64,000 bases of DNA from RCIO01 sp965232405. GTDB taxonomy: Bacteria > Pseudomonadota > Alphaproteobacteria > Rhizobiales > Rhizobiaceae. The notes beneath the pieces were generated by a model. The model saw nothing but the letters and a program-made list of their open reading frames with translations, was not told the origin of the DNA and made no database searches. Shown here one piece after another: positions 1 through 7,154 of the stretch. The translations under genes were made by a program, and so were the position numbers. The stretch covers positions 3,804,611-3,868,610 of the forward strand of contig OZ246966.1 in NCBI GenBank assembly GCA_965232405.1, in the 5' to 3' direction. Within the stretch, counting starts at the first letter, position 1. Each line of letters begins with the position of its first letter.

Positions 1-906
1 TCGGCAGGCGACACGGTATTTGCGCTGGACGGCCGCGGAAAATGGAAGCCGCATGTCAAAGCCGAAGGACAGATCACCGGCATTTGCGCCATCGAAAAGG
101 CCGGGCTCGCAGTGGCGACGGCAAACGGTGCGGTGTTTGTTTCCGGCGGCCCGTTTGACGGCAAGCGCTTCGACACGGGCATCAAGTGCCCGACGGCCAT
201 CGTGGAGGATGACGGTGCGCTCTACCTGGCCAGCGGCTCGGCGACCAACTCGCCCGACGAATGGCAGCGCGACCTGCTGGAGTGCAACGCCACCGGAAGC
301 CTGTGGCACATAACACTTTCAAGTGGCGAGACAGAACAGATCGCTGGCGGCCTTGCCTGGCCGGCCGGCCTTGCGGTCGATGGGAAAAGCCTAGTCGTTT
401 CCGAAGCTTCGAAGCACCGGCTGATGCAGTTCGATCTTGCCGAACCGGGCAAACTGGAGACGCTGTATTACGATCTGCCGGGTTACCCCGGCCGCATTTC
501 GCATGCGGCGGGCGGATGGTGGCTGGCCGTCTTTGCGCCGCGCAGCCAGCTGGTGGAGTTCGTGCTGCGCGAGCCCGTCTACCGCAGACGCATGCTCAGC
601 GAAGTGGAGCCGCAATTCTGGGTTTCGCCGAAACTCAGAACTGGGCGGAGCTTTTACGAGCCGCTGCAGGGCGGAGGCGTGAAACATCTCGGCGTCCTGA
701 AACCCTGGGCGCCAACAATGTCGGCGGGCCTGAGCGTCCGGCTGGATAACAATTTCCAGCCGGTCGCCAGCTTGCAGAGCCGTTCGGACGGCTTTGCGCA
801 CGGTGTAACCAGCGTTTGCGAACTCAACGGAGAGACCTACGTTGCCGCTCGCGGCGACGGCGTTGTCGTGCGCGTTCCAGGCTCAGCAACGGGGGTGGCA
901 CAATGA
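1..906 (+). CDS. SMP-30/strictosidine-synthase-like beta-propeller (5' end cut by window)
   Basis: The frame is open from base 1, so the start lies outside the window; about 301 residues are visible. The protein resembles the SMP-30/gluconolactonase and strictosidine-synthase-like (SSL/APMAP) six-bladed propellers, which hydrolyse lactones or esters or are of unknown activity. Visible support: propeller-like repeats ending in D-G or G-G turns, the family segment LPGYPGR (about residue 160), and a following WWLAVFAP strand. It is a close paralogue of the protein at 9286-10329, which shares YPGR and KPWAP. Its stop overlaps the next ATPase start (ATGA), so it is translationally coupled to an ABC transporter. 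No signal peptide can be judged because the N-terminus is missing. Substrate unknown; a regulatory sugar-sensing role is an alternative to catalysis. Confidence 0.8.
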   Translation, partial: SAGDTVFALDGRGKWKPHVKAEGQITGICAIEKAGLAVATANGAVFVSGGPFDGKRFDTGIKCPTAIVEDDGALYLASGSATNSPDEWQRDLLECNATGSLWHITLSSGETEQIAGGLAWPAGLAVDGKSLVVSEASKHRLMQFDLAEPGKLETLYYDLPGYPGRISHAAGGWWLAVFAPRSQLVEFVLREPVYRRRMLSEVEPQFWVSPKLRTGRSFYEPLQGGGVKHLGVLKPWAPTMSAGLSVRLDNNFQPVASLQSRSDGFAHGVTSVCELNGETYVAARGDGVVVRVPGSATGVAQ

Positions 907-2399
907 CACCCATCCTGGAAATGCTGCAGGGCACAAAGCTCTATCGCGGTGTGCCGGCTGTCAAAGACGTTACATTCGACCTGCGTCCGGGCGAGGTACA
1001 TGCGCTGCTCGGCGAGAACGGCGCCGGCAAGTCAACGCTGACGAAAATGCTGGCCGGGGTGGTCGCGCCGACATCGGGCGAAATCCTGCTGGAGGGCCAG
1101 CGTGTCGAATTGCCGACGCCCTCCGACGCACTGAGGCTGGGCATTGCAATGGTCTATCAGGAGACCAGCCTCGTTCCGTCGCTGACTGTCGCGCAAAACC
1201 TTTACCTGATGGACGACAAACCGTTCCACCGCCTGCGCGGCATCTACATTGCCGGTCAGCAATTTCTTCAGTCGCTCAACTTCCATGTCGATCCCGCCGC
1301 GCTGGTTTCGGGCCTTGGCGCAGGGCAGCGGCAAATGGTCGAGATCGCGCGTGCGGTCCACCACAATGCCAAGGTCATCATCTTCGACGAGCCGACAGCA
1401 TCGCTGACGCCCGAGGAGAAATACCAGTTTTTTGCGCTCATCCAGCGGCTGAAGAAACGCGGAGTCTCCATCATCTTCATCAGCCATGCGCTGGAAGAGG
1501 CGCTGCAGATTTCCGATCGCATCACGGTGCTCCGCGACGGCGAGCATGTCGTGACAGACGAAACGGCCAAATTCGATCGCGAGCGCATCGTGCGTTCGAT
1601 GGTGGGCCGTTCGCTGAAGGACGAACTCTACGGTTCGCAGAAAGATCGCAAGGCCCGCAAACCGGGCAAGAAGGTGCTCAGCGTGCAGAACCTGTCGATG
1701 GGCAATGCTGTTCGCAATACCTCGTTCTCGGTGTTTGCCGGCCAGGTGACGGGCATGTTCGGGTTGATCGGTTCGGGACGCACGGAAACGGCAAAAGTGG
1801 TTTCAGGCGTGCTGAAGCGCGATCTGTTCCACGGCGGCAATGTGCAGTTCGAGGGCAGGCCGGTTCGCTACCGCGTGCCCCGGCCGGCGGTACTCGACGG
1901 CATCATCTACGTGACCGAGGACCGCAAGTTCGAAGGCTTCTTCGAGACCATGTCGATCGCCGAGAACATCTATCTCTCAGCGCTTGCCGGCGGCCAGACC
2001 AAGAGCTCGACGATCTCGATGAACGAAATGAAGGCGCTTGCCGAACACTGGGCCGGCGCGCTCAACGTCAAGGCGATCAACAACGATGCGCGGGTGATAG
2101 AACTTTCCGGCGGCAACCAGCAGAAAGTGGTCGTTGCCACGGCGCTTCTGCAGAAGCCGAAGCTCATCATCTTCGACGAGCCGACGCGCGGTGTTGATGT
2201 CGGCGCTATCTCGGAAATCCATCAACTGATCAACCGGCTCGCCGACGACGGCATCGCGGTGTTGGTGATTTCATCCTACCTGCCTGAAATTCTTCAACTA
2301 TCCGACCGGCTGCTCATCTGCAGGCAAGGGCGCGTGGTTGAGGAATTCGAGGGCACGCAGGCTGACGAAGACACTATCATGTTCGCGGCGGTGCACTGA
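903..2399 (+). CDS. Sugar-type ABC importer ATPase, two NBDs (paralogue A)
   Basis: 498 residues, the usual length for RbsA/MglA-type ATPases that carry two nucleotide-binding domains in one chain and energise a permease of the RbsC family at the inner membrane. NBD1 has Walker A GENGAGKST (about residue 35), a signature GAGQRQ and Walker B IIFDEPTAS. NBD2 has the degenerate Walker A LIGSGRTE typical of the family, signature LSGGNQQK (about 400) and IIFDEPTRGVDVGA. The ATG at 903 overlaps the upstream stop by ATGA and is preferred to upstream in-frame starts, which would run deep into the propeller gene. It shares the uncommon EDRK-(2)-GFFETM stretch with the second ATPase at 10326-11822, which indicates duplication inside the locus. 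Substrate unknown. Confidence 0.93.
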   Translation: MTPILEMLQGTKLYRGVPAVKDVTFDLRPGEVHALLGENGAGKSTLTKMLAGVVAPTSGEILLEGQRVELPTPSDALRLGIAMVYQETSLVPSLTVAQNLYLMDDKPFHRLRGIYIAGQQFLQSLNFHVDPAALVSGLGAGQRQMVEIARAVHHNAKVIIFDEPTASLTPEEKYQFFALIQRLKKRGVSIIFISHALEEALQISDRITVLRDGEHVVTDETAKFDRERIVRSMVGRSLKDELYGSQKDRKARKPGKKVLSVQNLSMGNAVRNTSFSVFAGQVTGMFGLIGSGRTETAKVVSGVLKRDLFHGGNVQFEGRPVRYRVPRPAVLDGIIYVTEDRKFEGFFETMSIAENIYLSALAGGQTKSSTISMNEMKALAEHWAGALNVKAINNDARVIELSGGNQQKVVVATALLQKPKLIIFDEPTRGVDVGAISEIHQLINRLADDGIAVLVISSYLPEILQLSDRLLICRQGRVVEEFEGTQADEDTIMFAAVH

Positions 2400-4285
2400 T
2401 GACGCACGGCTTGCTTACAACCCGGCCAGTCCGAACGGTGCGCTCGATCGAGGATGTCGAGGCGATCGAGGCCCGGCCCTATGACGAACTCGTCACCGCG
2501 CACAATCTCTATGATCTGGTCCTGGCAACAGCCAAACATTTCGGCGACCGGAAGGCGCTGACGGTTCTGCGTACCGAGGACCCTGAAGACGTAGGCGTTT
2601 CGCTCACGCACCAGGAATTGCTGGGCGAGGTTACCCGCGCCGCCAACCTGTTCCATTCGCTCGGCGACGATACCGGCGAGCCTGTTGTTGCGTTCCTTGC
2701 GCCGACACTGCCGCAGCTTCCGACGCTGCTGCTCGGCGCACAGGTCGCAGGCGTTGCCAGTACCTTGAATTATCTGCTCGCCGGCGATGCGATCATTGAC
2801 CTGCTCAACGCGCAGAAGGCGACGGTGCTCGTTCTCGCATCCGAAACCGCCGACGAAACCTGCTGGGCGAAGGCGAAGGGCGTACTCGAGCGCATTGCGT
2901 CGCTGCGTCATGTGCTGGTGATCGGCGAGGAAACGGACGAACGCGACGGGCACGAAAGCCTGGACGCGCTGCTCAGCCGGCACCGAACTGACAAGCTCGA
3001 CTTCGACCCGTCAGCCGACCGCAACCGGATTTGCGCGCTATTTCACACCGGCGGAACGACCGGACGGCCGAAACTCGTTCAACTCACACATGGCAACCAG
3101 ATCCATGCCGCCTTCGGCTTTGCCCAGGTTTTCGGCTATTGCGAGGACGACACCGTTATCGACGGCCTGCCGTTCTTCCATGTCGGCGGCACCATGACGG
3201 TGGGCCTCGCGCCGCTTGCTGCCGGTGCACATATCGTCGTGCCTTCGCCCTACGCACTGCGGCCACCGGCCGTGATCGCCAATTACTGGAAGATCGCCGA
3301 GCATTTCCGGGCGACGGTGGTTGGCGGCGTGCCGACCTCGCTTGCCGCGCTTGCGAATGCCTGGGTCCCCGGCACCGACGTGTCGCGAATGCGCATGGCG
3401 ATGACGGGCGGTGCTGTTCTTCCCAAGGCAGTGGGCGAGCGCTTCGAAACCGTTACCGGCATCCGCATCTTCGAGACCTACGGCATGACCGAAACGGCTG
3501 CCGCTATCGCCTTCAATCCGGGGCATGGCGAACCGGTGATGGGAAGCGTGGGCTTTCGCGCACCATTTTCGCAGACGCGGATCGTGTCGCTCGACGGGGA
3601 CGATCTGCGCACATGCGAGCCGAACGAGAGCGGCCTTGTGCAGGTGAGCGGCCCGCAGGTCTTTCCCGGATATGTCGATCCCGCCCACAATATCGGAACA
3701 CTCTCCGACGACGGTTGGCTGACGACGGGTGATGTCGGTTATCTGAGCGAGGATCAGCGCCTGTTCCTGACCGGCCGCGAGAAAGACCTGATCGTCAGGA
3801 GCGGCCACAATATCGATCCCGCCGCGATCGAGGATGTCGCCAACCAGTTCGACGGGGTGCAGATAAGTGCGGCCGTCGGCATGCCGGACCAGTATGCCGG
3901 TGAAGTGCCCGCGCTGTTCGTGGTGCCGCAACCGGGCGCGACCATCGATCTGGCTGCGCTGTCGGAGTTTCTCGAAACGCATGTTCACGAACCGCCCGCG
4001 CGGCCGAGAAACGTGATCCTAATCGATGCGCTTCCGGTAACGGCGGTTGGCAAGATCTTCAAGCCGGCACTGCGAGACAGGGCCATCGAGGAAAAGGTCC
4101 GGCAGGAAGCGACTGGTACTCTCGGTGCAAACACCAAGCTCGACATAGAGATCGGTATGGACGCGCAGAAGAACACGGTTGTCCGCGTTCGGGTGCACGG
4201 CGCCGATACCGCCAGGATTTCGCAGCTTGAGGCGGCACTCAAACCACTTCCTCAAACCTACCTGATCGAGGCCGGCAATGTCTGA
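2399..4285 (+). CDS. Acyl-CoA synthetase (AMP-forming, ANL superfamily)
   Basis: Activates a carboxylic acid to an acyl-AMP and then to an acyl-CoA. 628 residues, longer than most ligases, with about 60 extra C-terminal residues after the catalytic lysine. Visible motifs: phosphate loop HTGGTTGRPK (about 216), ETYGMTE (about 358), DGWLTTGD (about 437), the hinge region GREKD and the catalytic lysine in AVGKIFKP (about 550). Start ATG 2399 overlaps the ATPase stop by one base and its 3' end overlaps the crotonase by 8 bases, so it belongs to the transport operon. This implies that the imported compound, or a product of it, is an acid that becomes a CoA thioester. Chain length or aromatic preference cannot be read from the sequence. 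Confidence 0.92.
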   Translation: MTHGLLTTRPVRTVRSIEDVEAIEARPYDELVTAHNLYDLVLATAKHFGDRKALTVLRTEDPEDVGVSLTHQELLGEVTRAANLFHSLGDDTGEPVVAFLAPTLPQLPTLLLGAQVAGVASTLNYLLAGDAIIDLLNAQKATVLVLASETADETCWAKAKGVLERIASLRHVLVIGEETDERDGHESLDALLSRHRTDKLDFDPSADRNRICALFHTGGTTGRPKLVQLTHGNQIHAAFGFAQVFGYCEDDTVIDGLPFFHVGGTMTVGLAPLAAGAHIVVPSPYALRPPAVIANYWKIAEHFRATVVGGVPTSLAALANAWVPGTDVSRMRMAMTGGAVLPKAVGERFETVTGIRIFETYGMTETAAAIAFNPGHGEPVMGSVGFRAPFSQTRIVSLDGDDLRTCEPNESGLVQVSGPQVFPGYVDPAHNIGTLSDDGWLTTGDVGYLSEDQRLFLTGREKDLIVRSGHNIDPAAIEDVANQFDGVQISAAVGMPDQYAGEVPALFVVPQPGATIDLAALSEFLETHVHEPPARPRNVILIDALPVTAVGKIFKPALRDRAIEEKVRQEATGTLGANTKLDIEIGMDAQKNTVVRVRVHGADTARISQLEAALKPLPQTYLIEAGNV

Positions 4286-5066
4286 TCCGGTCCTGCTTTC
4301 GATCGACAGTCATGTCGCCACGATCACGCTCAATCGACCCGAGACGCTGAATGCGCTGTCGCGCGACGCGATGGAGAAATTCGAACAAACCGTGCGCTCG
4401 CTCGGGGACTTCGATGACATTCGCGCAGTCATCATCACCGGGGCAGGGCGCGCGTTCTGTGCCGGCGGAAACCTGACGGAATTCAAACAGGCGCTGGATG
4501 CCGACAAGCAGAGCCTGATCGACGTTCTGGCTTACAACCAGACCGTGCTGCAGCTGGTGGAGGACATTCCGGTACCCGTCATCGGCGCCGCCAATGGAAC
4601 CGCTGTCGCCGGCGGGCTCGAATTGCTGCTCTGCTGCGACATCGTGCTGGCTGCGCAAGGCGCGAAGATGGGCGACGGGCACGCGCGCTATGCGGTGGTT
4701 CCGTCAGGTGGGGCAACAGTGCGGCTGCCGCGCAAGATCGGTCCTGTGCATGCCGCGCGGCTGTTCTACACCGCCGAGCTCGTCGATGCCGAAACCATGA
4801 TGGCCTGGGGCCTCGTCACGGAGGTCGTGCCGGGTACCGAGCTGATGCAGCGCGCCAACGCGCTGGCAGCAGCGATCAGCCGTTGCAGCCCTGAAGTCTT
4901 GCGCAGGATCAAGAAGCTGACCCGGCCGGGGTCCGGTGAGGCCGTTACCGGCCGAGCCGAGATCGATGAGTTCGTTTTTCACGTCGATGGCGCCGATCTG
5001 GCCGAAGGCCTGTCAGCGTTCAACCAAAAACGCACGCCGCAATATGGAGGAGGCGCCGATGGCTGA
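4278..5066 (+). CDS. Crotonase-family protein (enoyl-CoA hydratase/isomerase-like)
   Basis: 262 residues, normal crotonase length, acting on CoA thioesters in the cytoplasm. The oxyanion-hole segments AFCAGGNL (about 56) and GTAVAGGLEL (about 110) are present, including the glutamate that matches hydratase Glu144 of the rat enzyme. The second catalytic glutamate (Glu164, in the family segment QPEI) aligns with a histidine or neighbouring residue in GDGHARYAVVPSGG. Straight hydratase activity is therefore doubtful and isomerase, decarboxylase or retro-Claisen activity is possible. It overlaps both the acyl-CoA ligase upstream (8 bases) and the permease downstream (8 bases), so ligase, crotonase and transporter are made together. 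Confidence 0.88.
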   Translation: MSDPVLLSIDSHVATITLNRPETLNALSRDAMEKFEQTVRSLGDFDDIRAVIITGAGRAFCAGGNLTEFKQALDADKQSLIDVLAYNQTVLQLVEDIPVPVIGAANGTAVAGGLELLLCCDIVLAAQGAKMGDGHARYAVVPSGGATVRLPRKIGPVHAARLFYTAELVDAETMMAWGLVTEVVPGTELMQRANALAAAISRCSPEVLRRIKKLTRPGSGEAVTGRAEIDEFVFHVDGADLAEGLSAFNQKRTPQYGGGADG

Positions 5067-6066
5067 GGGGCTCATGAACATCGTGCCCGTCCGGCGCAGT
5101 TCCAATCTGCTGGCGCTGATCGTGCTCGCAGTCACAGTCGCGCTCGTCATCATCTTCTCGATCGTCGTGGATGGTTTCGCGACGGCCGGAAATCTCCGTG
5201 TCATCCTGTCGAACTCCGCCTCGCTGGTCATTCTGAGCTGCGGTATGGGCGTGGTGATCATCTCGCGCGGGCTCGACCTTTCGCTCATCGCGCAGATGGT
5301 GGCCGGCGCGACGGTCTTCTCCATCATGATCAATGCCGGCGCACCCGGAAGCCTGGCGCTGCTGGTGGCGATCGCAACGATGGTGCTGGTCGGCGCGTTG
5401 AACGCCTGGCTGATCGCCTATGTGGAAATTCCGGCGCTTCTGGCGACCCTGGCCTCGGCGATGTTCATCACCGGCCTGTTCCGATTTTTCATCCTGCGCG
5501 GCGAATACCTGCTGCTTCTGCCCAAGACCAATCCGGCCGTGATCTTCCTTTCAAGCGAGTTGCTGCCTGGGCTTAGCGCGCCAGTGGCGCTCATGATCCT
5601 GGCGCTGGTAACTGCCTGGTTCCTGCTGCGCCGTATGTCGGCGGGGCGGACTATATACGCGATGGGCGACAATTTTCAGGCCGCCCGGCTGTCCGGGCTG
5701 CCGGTCCGGACGACCACGATCATCGTCTATGTCTACGCAGCGCTGGCCGCACTGATGGCCGGGCTGGTGATCTCATCGGCCAGCGGCACTGTCGACTTCC
5801 GCACCGTGACCAACGGCACGCTGCTGTTCGAAGTCATTCTTGTCGTCGTGCTCGGTGGCATTCCGCTCAGGGGCGGCCGCGGCGGTATCTGGAACATTCT
5901 GGTCGGCGTCGCGCTGATCGTCGTGCTGCGCAACGGCATGACGCTGCTCAACGTGACGGCCCAGACGCAGGACGTGGTCAAGGGCGTCGTACTCATCGTG
6001 GCCATCGTCACAGACAACTACCTCAACCCGAGAGACACCGAGACCGACACCGTCGGCGATCTTTGA
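5059..6066 (+). CDS. ABC transporter permease, RbsC/BPD_transp_2 family (A)
   Basis: 335-residue inner-membrane permease of the ribose/xylose/AI-2 class, with 8 to 10 hydrophobic segments. The family segment GDNFQAARLSGLPVR (about residue 200; usually GGN..AARLSGI) is the cytoplasmic coupling region, and LGGIPLRGGRGG near the C-terminus corresponds to the usual GG.S..GG.G motif. The start is set at ATG 5059 because a strong Shine-Dalgarno GGAGGAGG lies at 5046-5053; the frame is open further upstream but only inside the crotonase gene. It should pair with the second permease (7155-9284) and the two ATPases. No inherent substrate signature. Confidence 0.9.
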   Translation: MAEGLMNIVPVRRSSNLLALIVLAVTVALVIIFSIVVDGFATAGNLRVILSNSASLVILSCGMGVVIISRGLDLSLIAQMVAGATVFSIMINAGAPGSLALLVAIATMVLVGALNAWLIAYVEIPALLATLASAMFITGLFRFFILRGEYLLLLPKTNPAVIFLSSELLPGLSAPVALMILALVTAWFLLRRMSAGRTIYAMGDNFQAARLSGLPVRTTTIIVYVYAALAALMAGLVISSASGTVDFRTVTNGTLLFEVILVVVLGGIPLRGGRGGIWNILVGVALIVVLRNGMTLLNVTAQTQDVVKGVVLIVAIVTDNYLNPRDTETDTVGDL

Positions 6067-6098
6067 GTGTGTGCATACCAACCATGGAGGAGAAGAAA

Positions 6099-7085
6099 AT
6101 GATTGGCATTGGAAAAAGAGTGCACCGCGCCGCAATGGGCGCCGTGGTAGGCGCGTTCGCCGCCCTGACTTTGGGGACGCCAGCGAGCGCAGACATCGGC
6201 ATTTCCGGCAAGAAGGTGATCTTCGTGCCAATTTCGATGGGCATCTCGCTCACCGAAGGCTGGGCGCGTCGCATGAGCGAACATGCCGACATTCACGGCT
6301 ACTCGTTCGAGATTCGCGATGCCGCTTTCAACATGGCTGCGATGACCGAGTTGCTGGCCAAGGCGATCACCGAGAAGCCTGACGTGCTCGTCGTCCACAA
6401 TCCGACCGTCCAGCTGCTGGCGCGCCAAATCCGCCAGGCGGAATCGGATGGCATCAAGGTGCTGCAGATCAACCTGCAATCGAACCAGCCTTCGACGGCG
6501 TTCGTCGGCGCGAACTGGGAGCGCATCGGCCGCGGCATTGCGGAAGATATCGTCAAGGAATGCGGCGCCGGCAGCGGCAAGTCTGGAAAGGTGTCGATCA
6601 TTCCTGGACAGCTCACGGCAGCCGACAGCGTCATCATGAATGAAGCCGCTTTCAAGGTGTTCGAGGAGCATCCGGAGATCGAGGTCGTTTCCAATCAGGC
6701 TTCCGACTGGGAGCCGGAGAAGGCGCGCCAGATCACCGCGACCGTACTGCAGCAGCATCCCGATCTGTGCGCCATCTTCGGCCACTGGGACGTCCACACG
6801 ATGGGTGCCGGTAATGCGGTGAAGGACGCCGGCAAGGCCGATGATGTGCTCGTCTACTCGACTGGTGGTGGCGACGACGTGGCCTGCAAGGCGATCGAGG
6901 ACGGCATTCAGGACCGTATCTGGAGCTACGATGCAGACGGTCAGGGCCGCGACGCCGGCACGATGATCGACCTGATGCTTCAGGGCGCTGCAGCTGCTGA
7001 CGGTTCCATGCTGATCGCGGAATCGCCGCTCAAGATCATCAAGGCTGGCGACGACTACGACGCCGGCCTGTGCTGGAGCATGTAA
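6099..7085 (+). CDS. Periplasmic sugar-binding-type substrate-binding protein
   Basis: 328 residues with a cleavable signal peptide: basic n-region MIGIGKRVHR, a hydrophobic core and an ASA cleavage site near residue 31. The mature part is a type I periplasmic binding fold like RbsB/LsrB, starting with KKVIFVPISMG and containing the hinge-region repeat KAITEKPDVLVVHNPT and the second-lobe stretch DLCAIFGHWDVHTMGA. Start ATG 6099 is chosen for the GGAGGAG at 6086-6092. It is the only binding protein in the locus although two ATPases and two permeases are present, so it probably serves the whole transporter. The following hairpin (7108-7133) fits the usual need for excess binding protein. Confidence 0.92.
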   Translation: MIGIGKRVHRAAMGAVVGAFAALTLGTPASADIGISGKKVIFVPISMGISLTEGWARRMSEHADIHGYSFEIRDAAFNMAAMTELLAKAITEKPDVLVVHNPTVQLLARQIRQAESDGIKVLQINLQSNQPSTAFVGANWERIGRGIAEDIVKECGAGSGKSGKVSIIPGQLTAADSVIMNEAAFKVFEEHPEIEVVSNQASDWEPEKARQITATVLQQHPDLCAIFGHWDVHTMGAGNAVKDAGKADDVLVYSTGGGDDVACKAIEDGIQDRIWSYDADGQGRDAGTMIDLMLQGAAAADGSMLIAESPLKIIKAGDDYDAGLCWSM

Positions 7086-7107
7086 CGACCTGCTCGACAT
7101 GAAAGAC

Positions 7108-7133
7108 GGGCGCGGGGCTTCGGTCCCGCGCCC
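7108..7133 (+). terminator. UUCG-capped hairpin after the binding-protein gene
   Basis: An 11-bp stem (arms GGGCGCGGGGC and GTCCCGCGCCC, with one G-U pair) is closed by a C(UUCG)G tetraloop. It starts 22 bases after the binding-protein stop and is followed by TTGATAA rather than a U-run. The fold is seen directly. The role is inferred: an mRNA-stabilising or partial-termination element that keeps the binding protein more abundant than the downstream permease, as in other ABC operons (malE-malF type). Confidence 0.7.
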
Positions 7134-7154
7134 TTGATAACACTGGACACCAGC

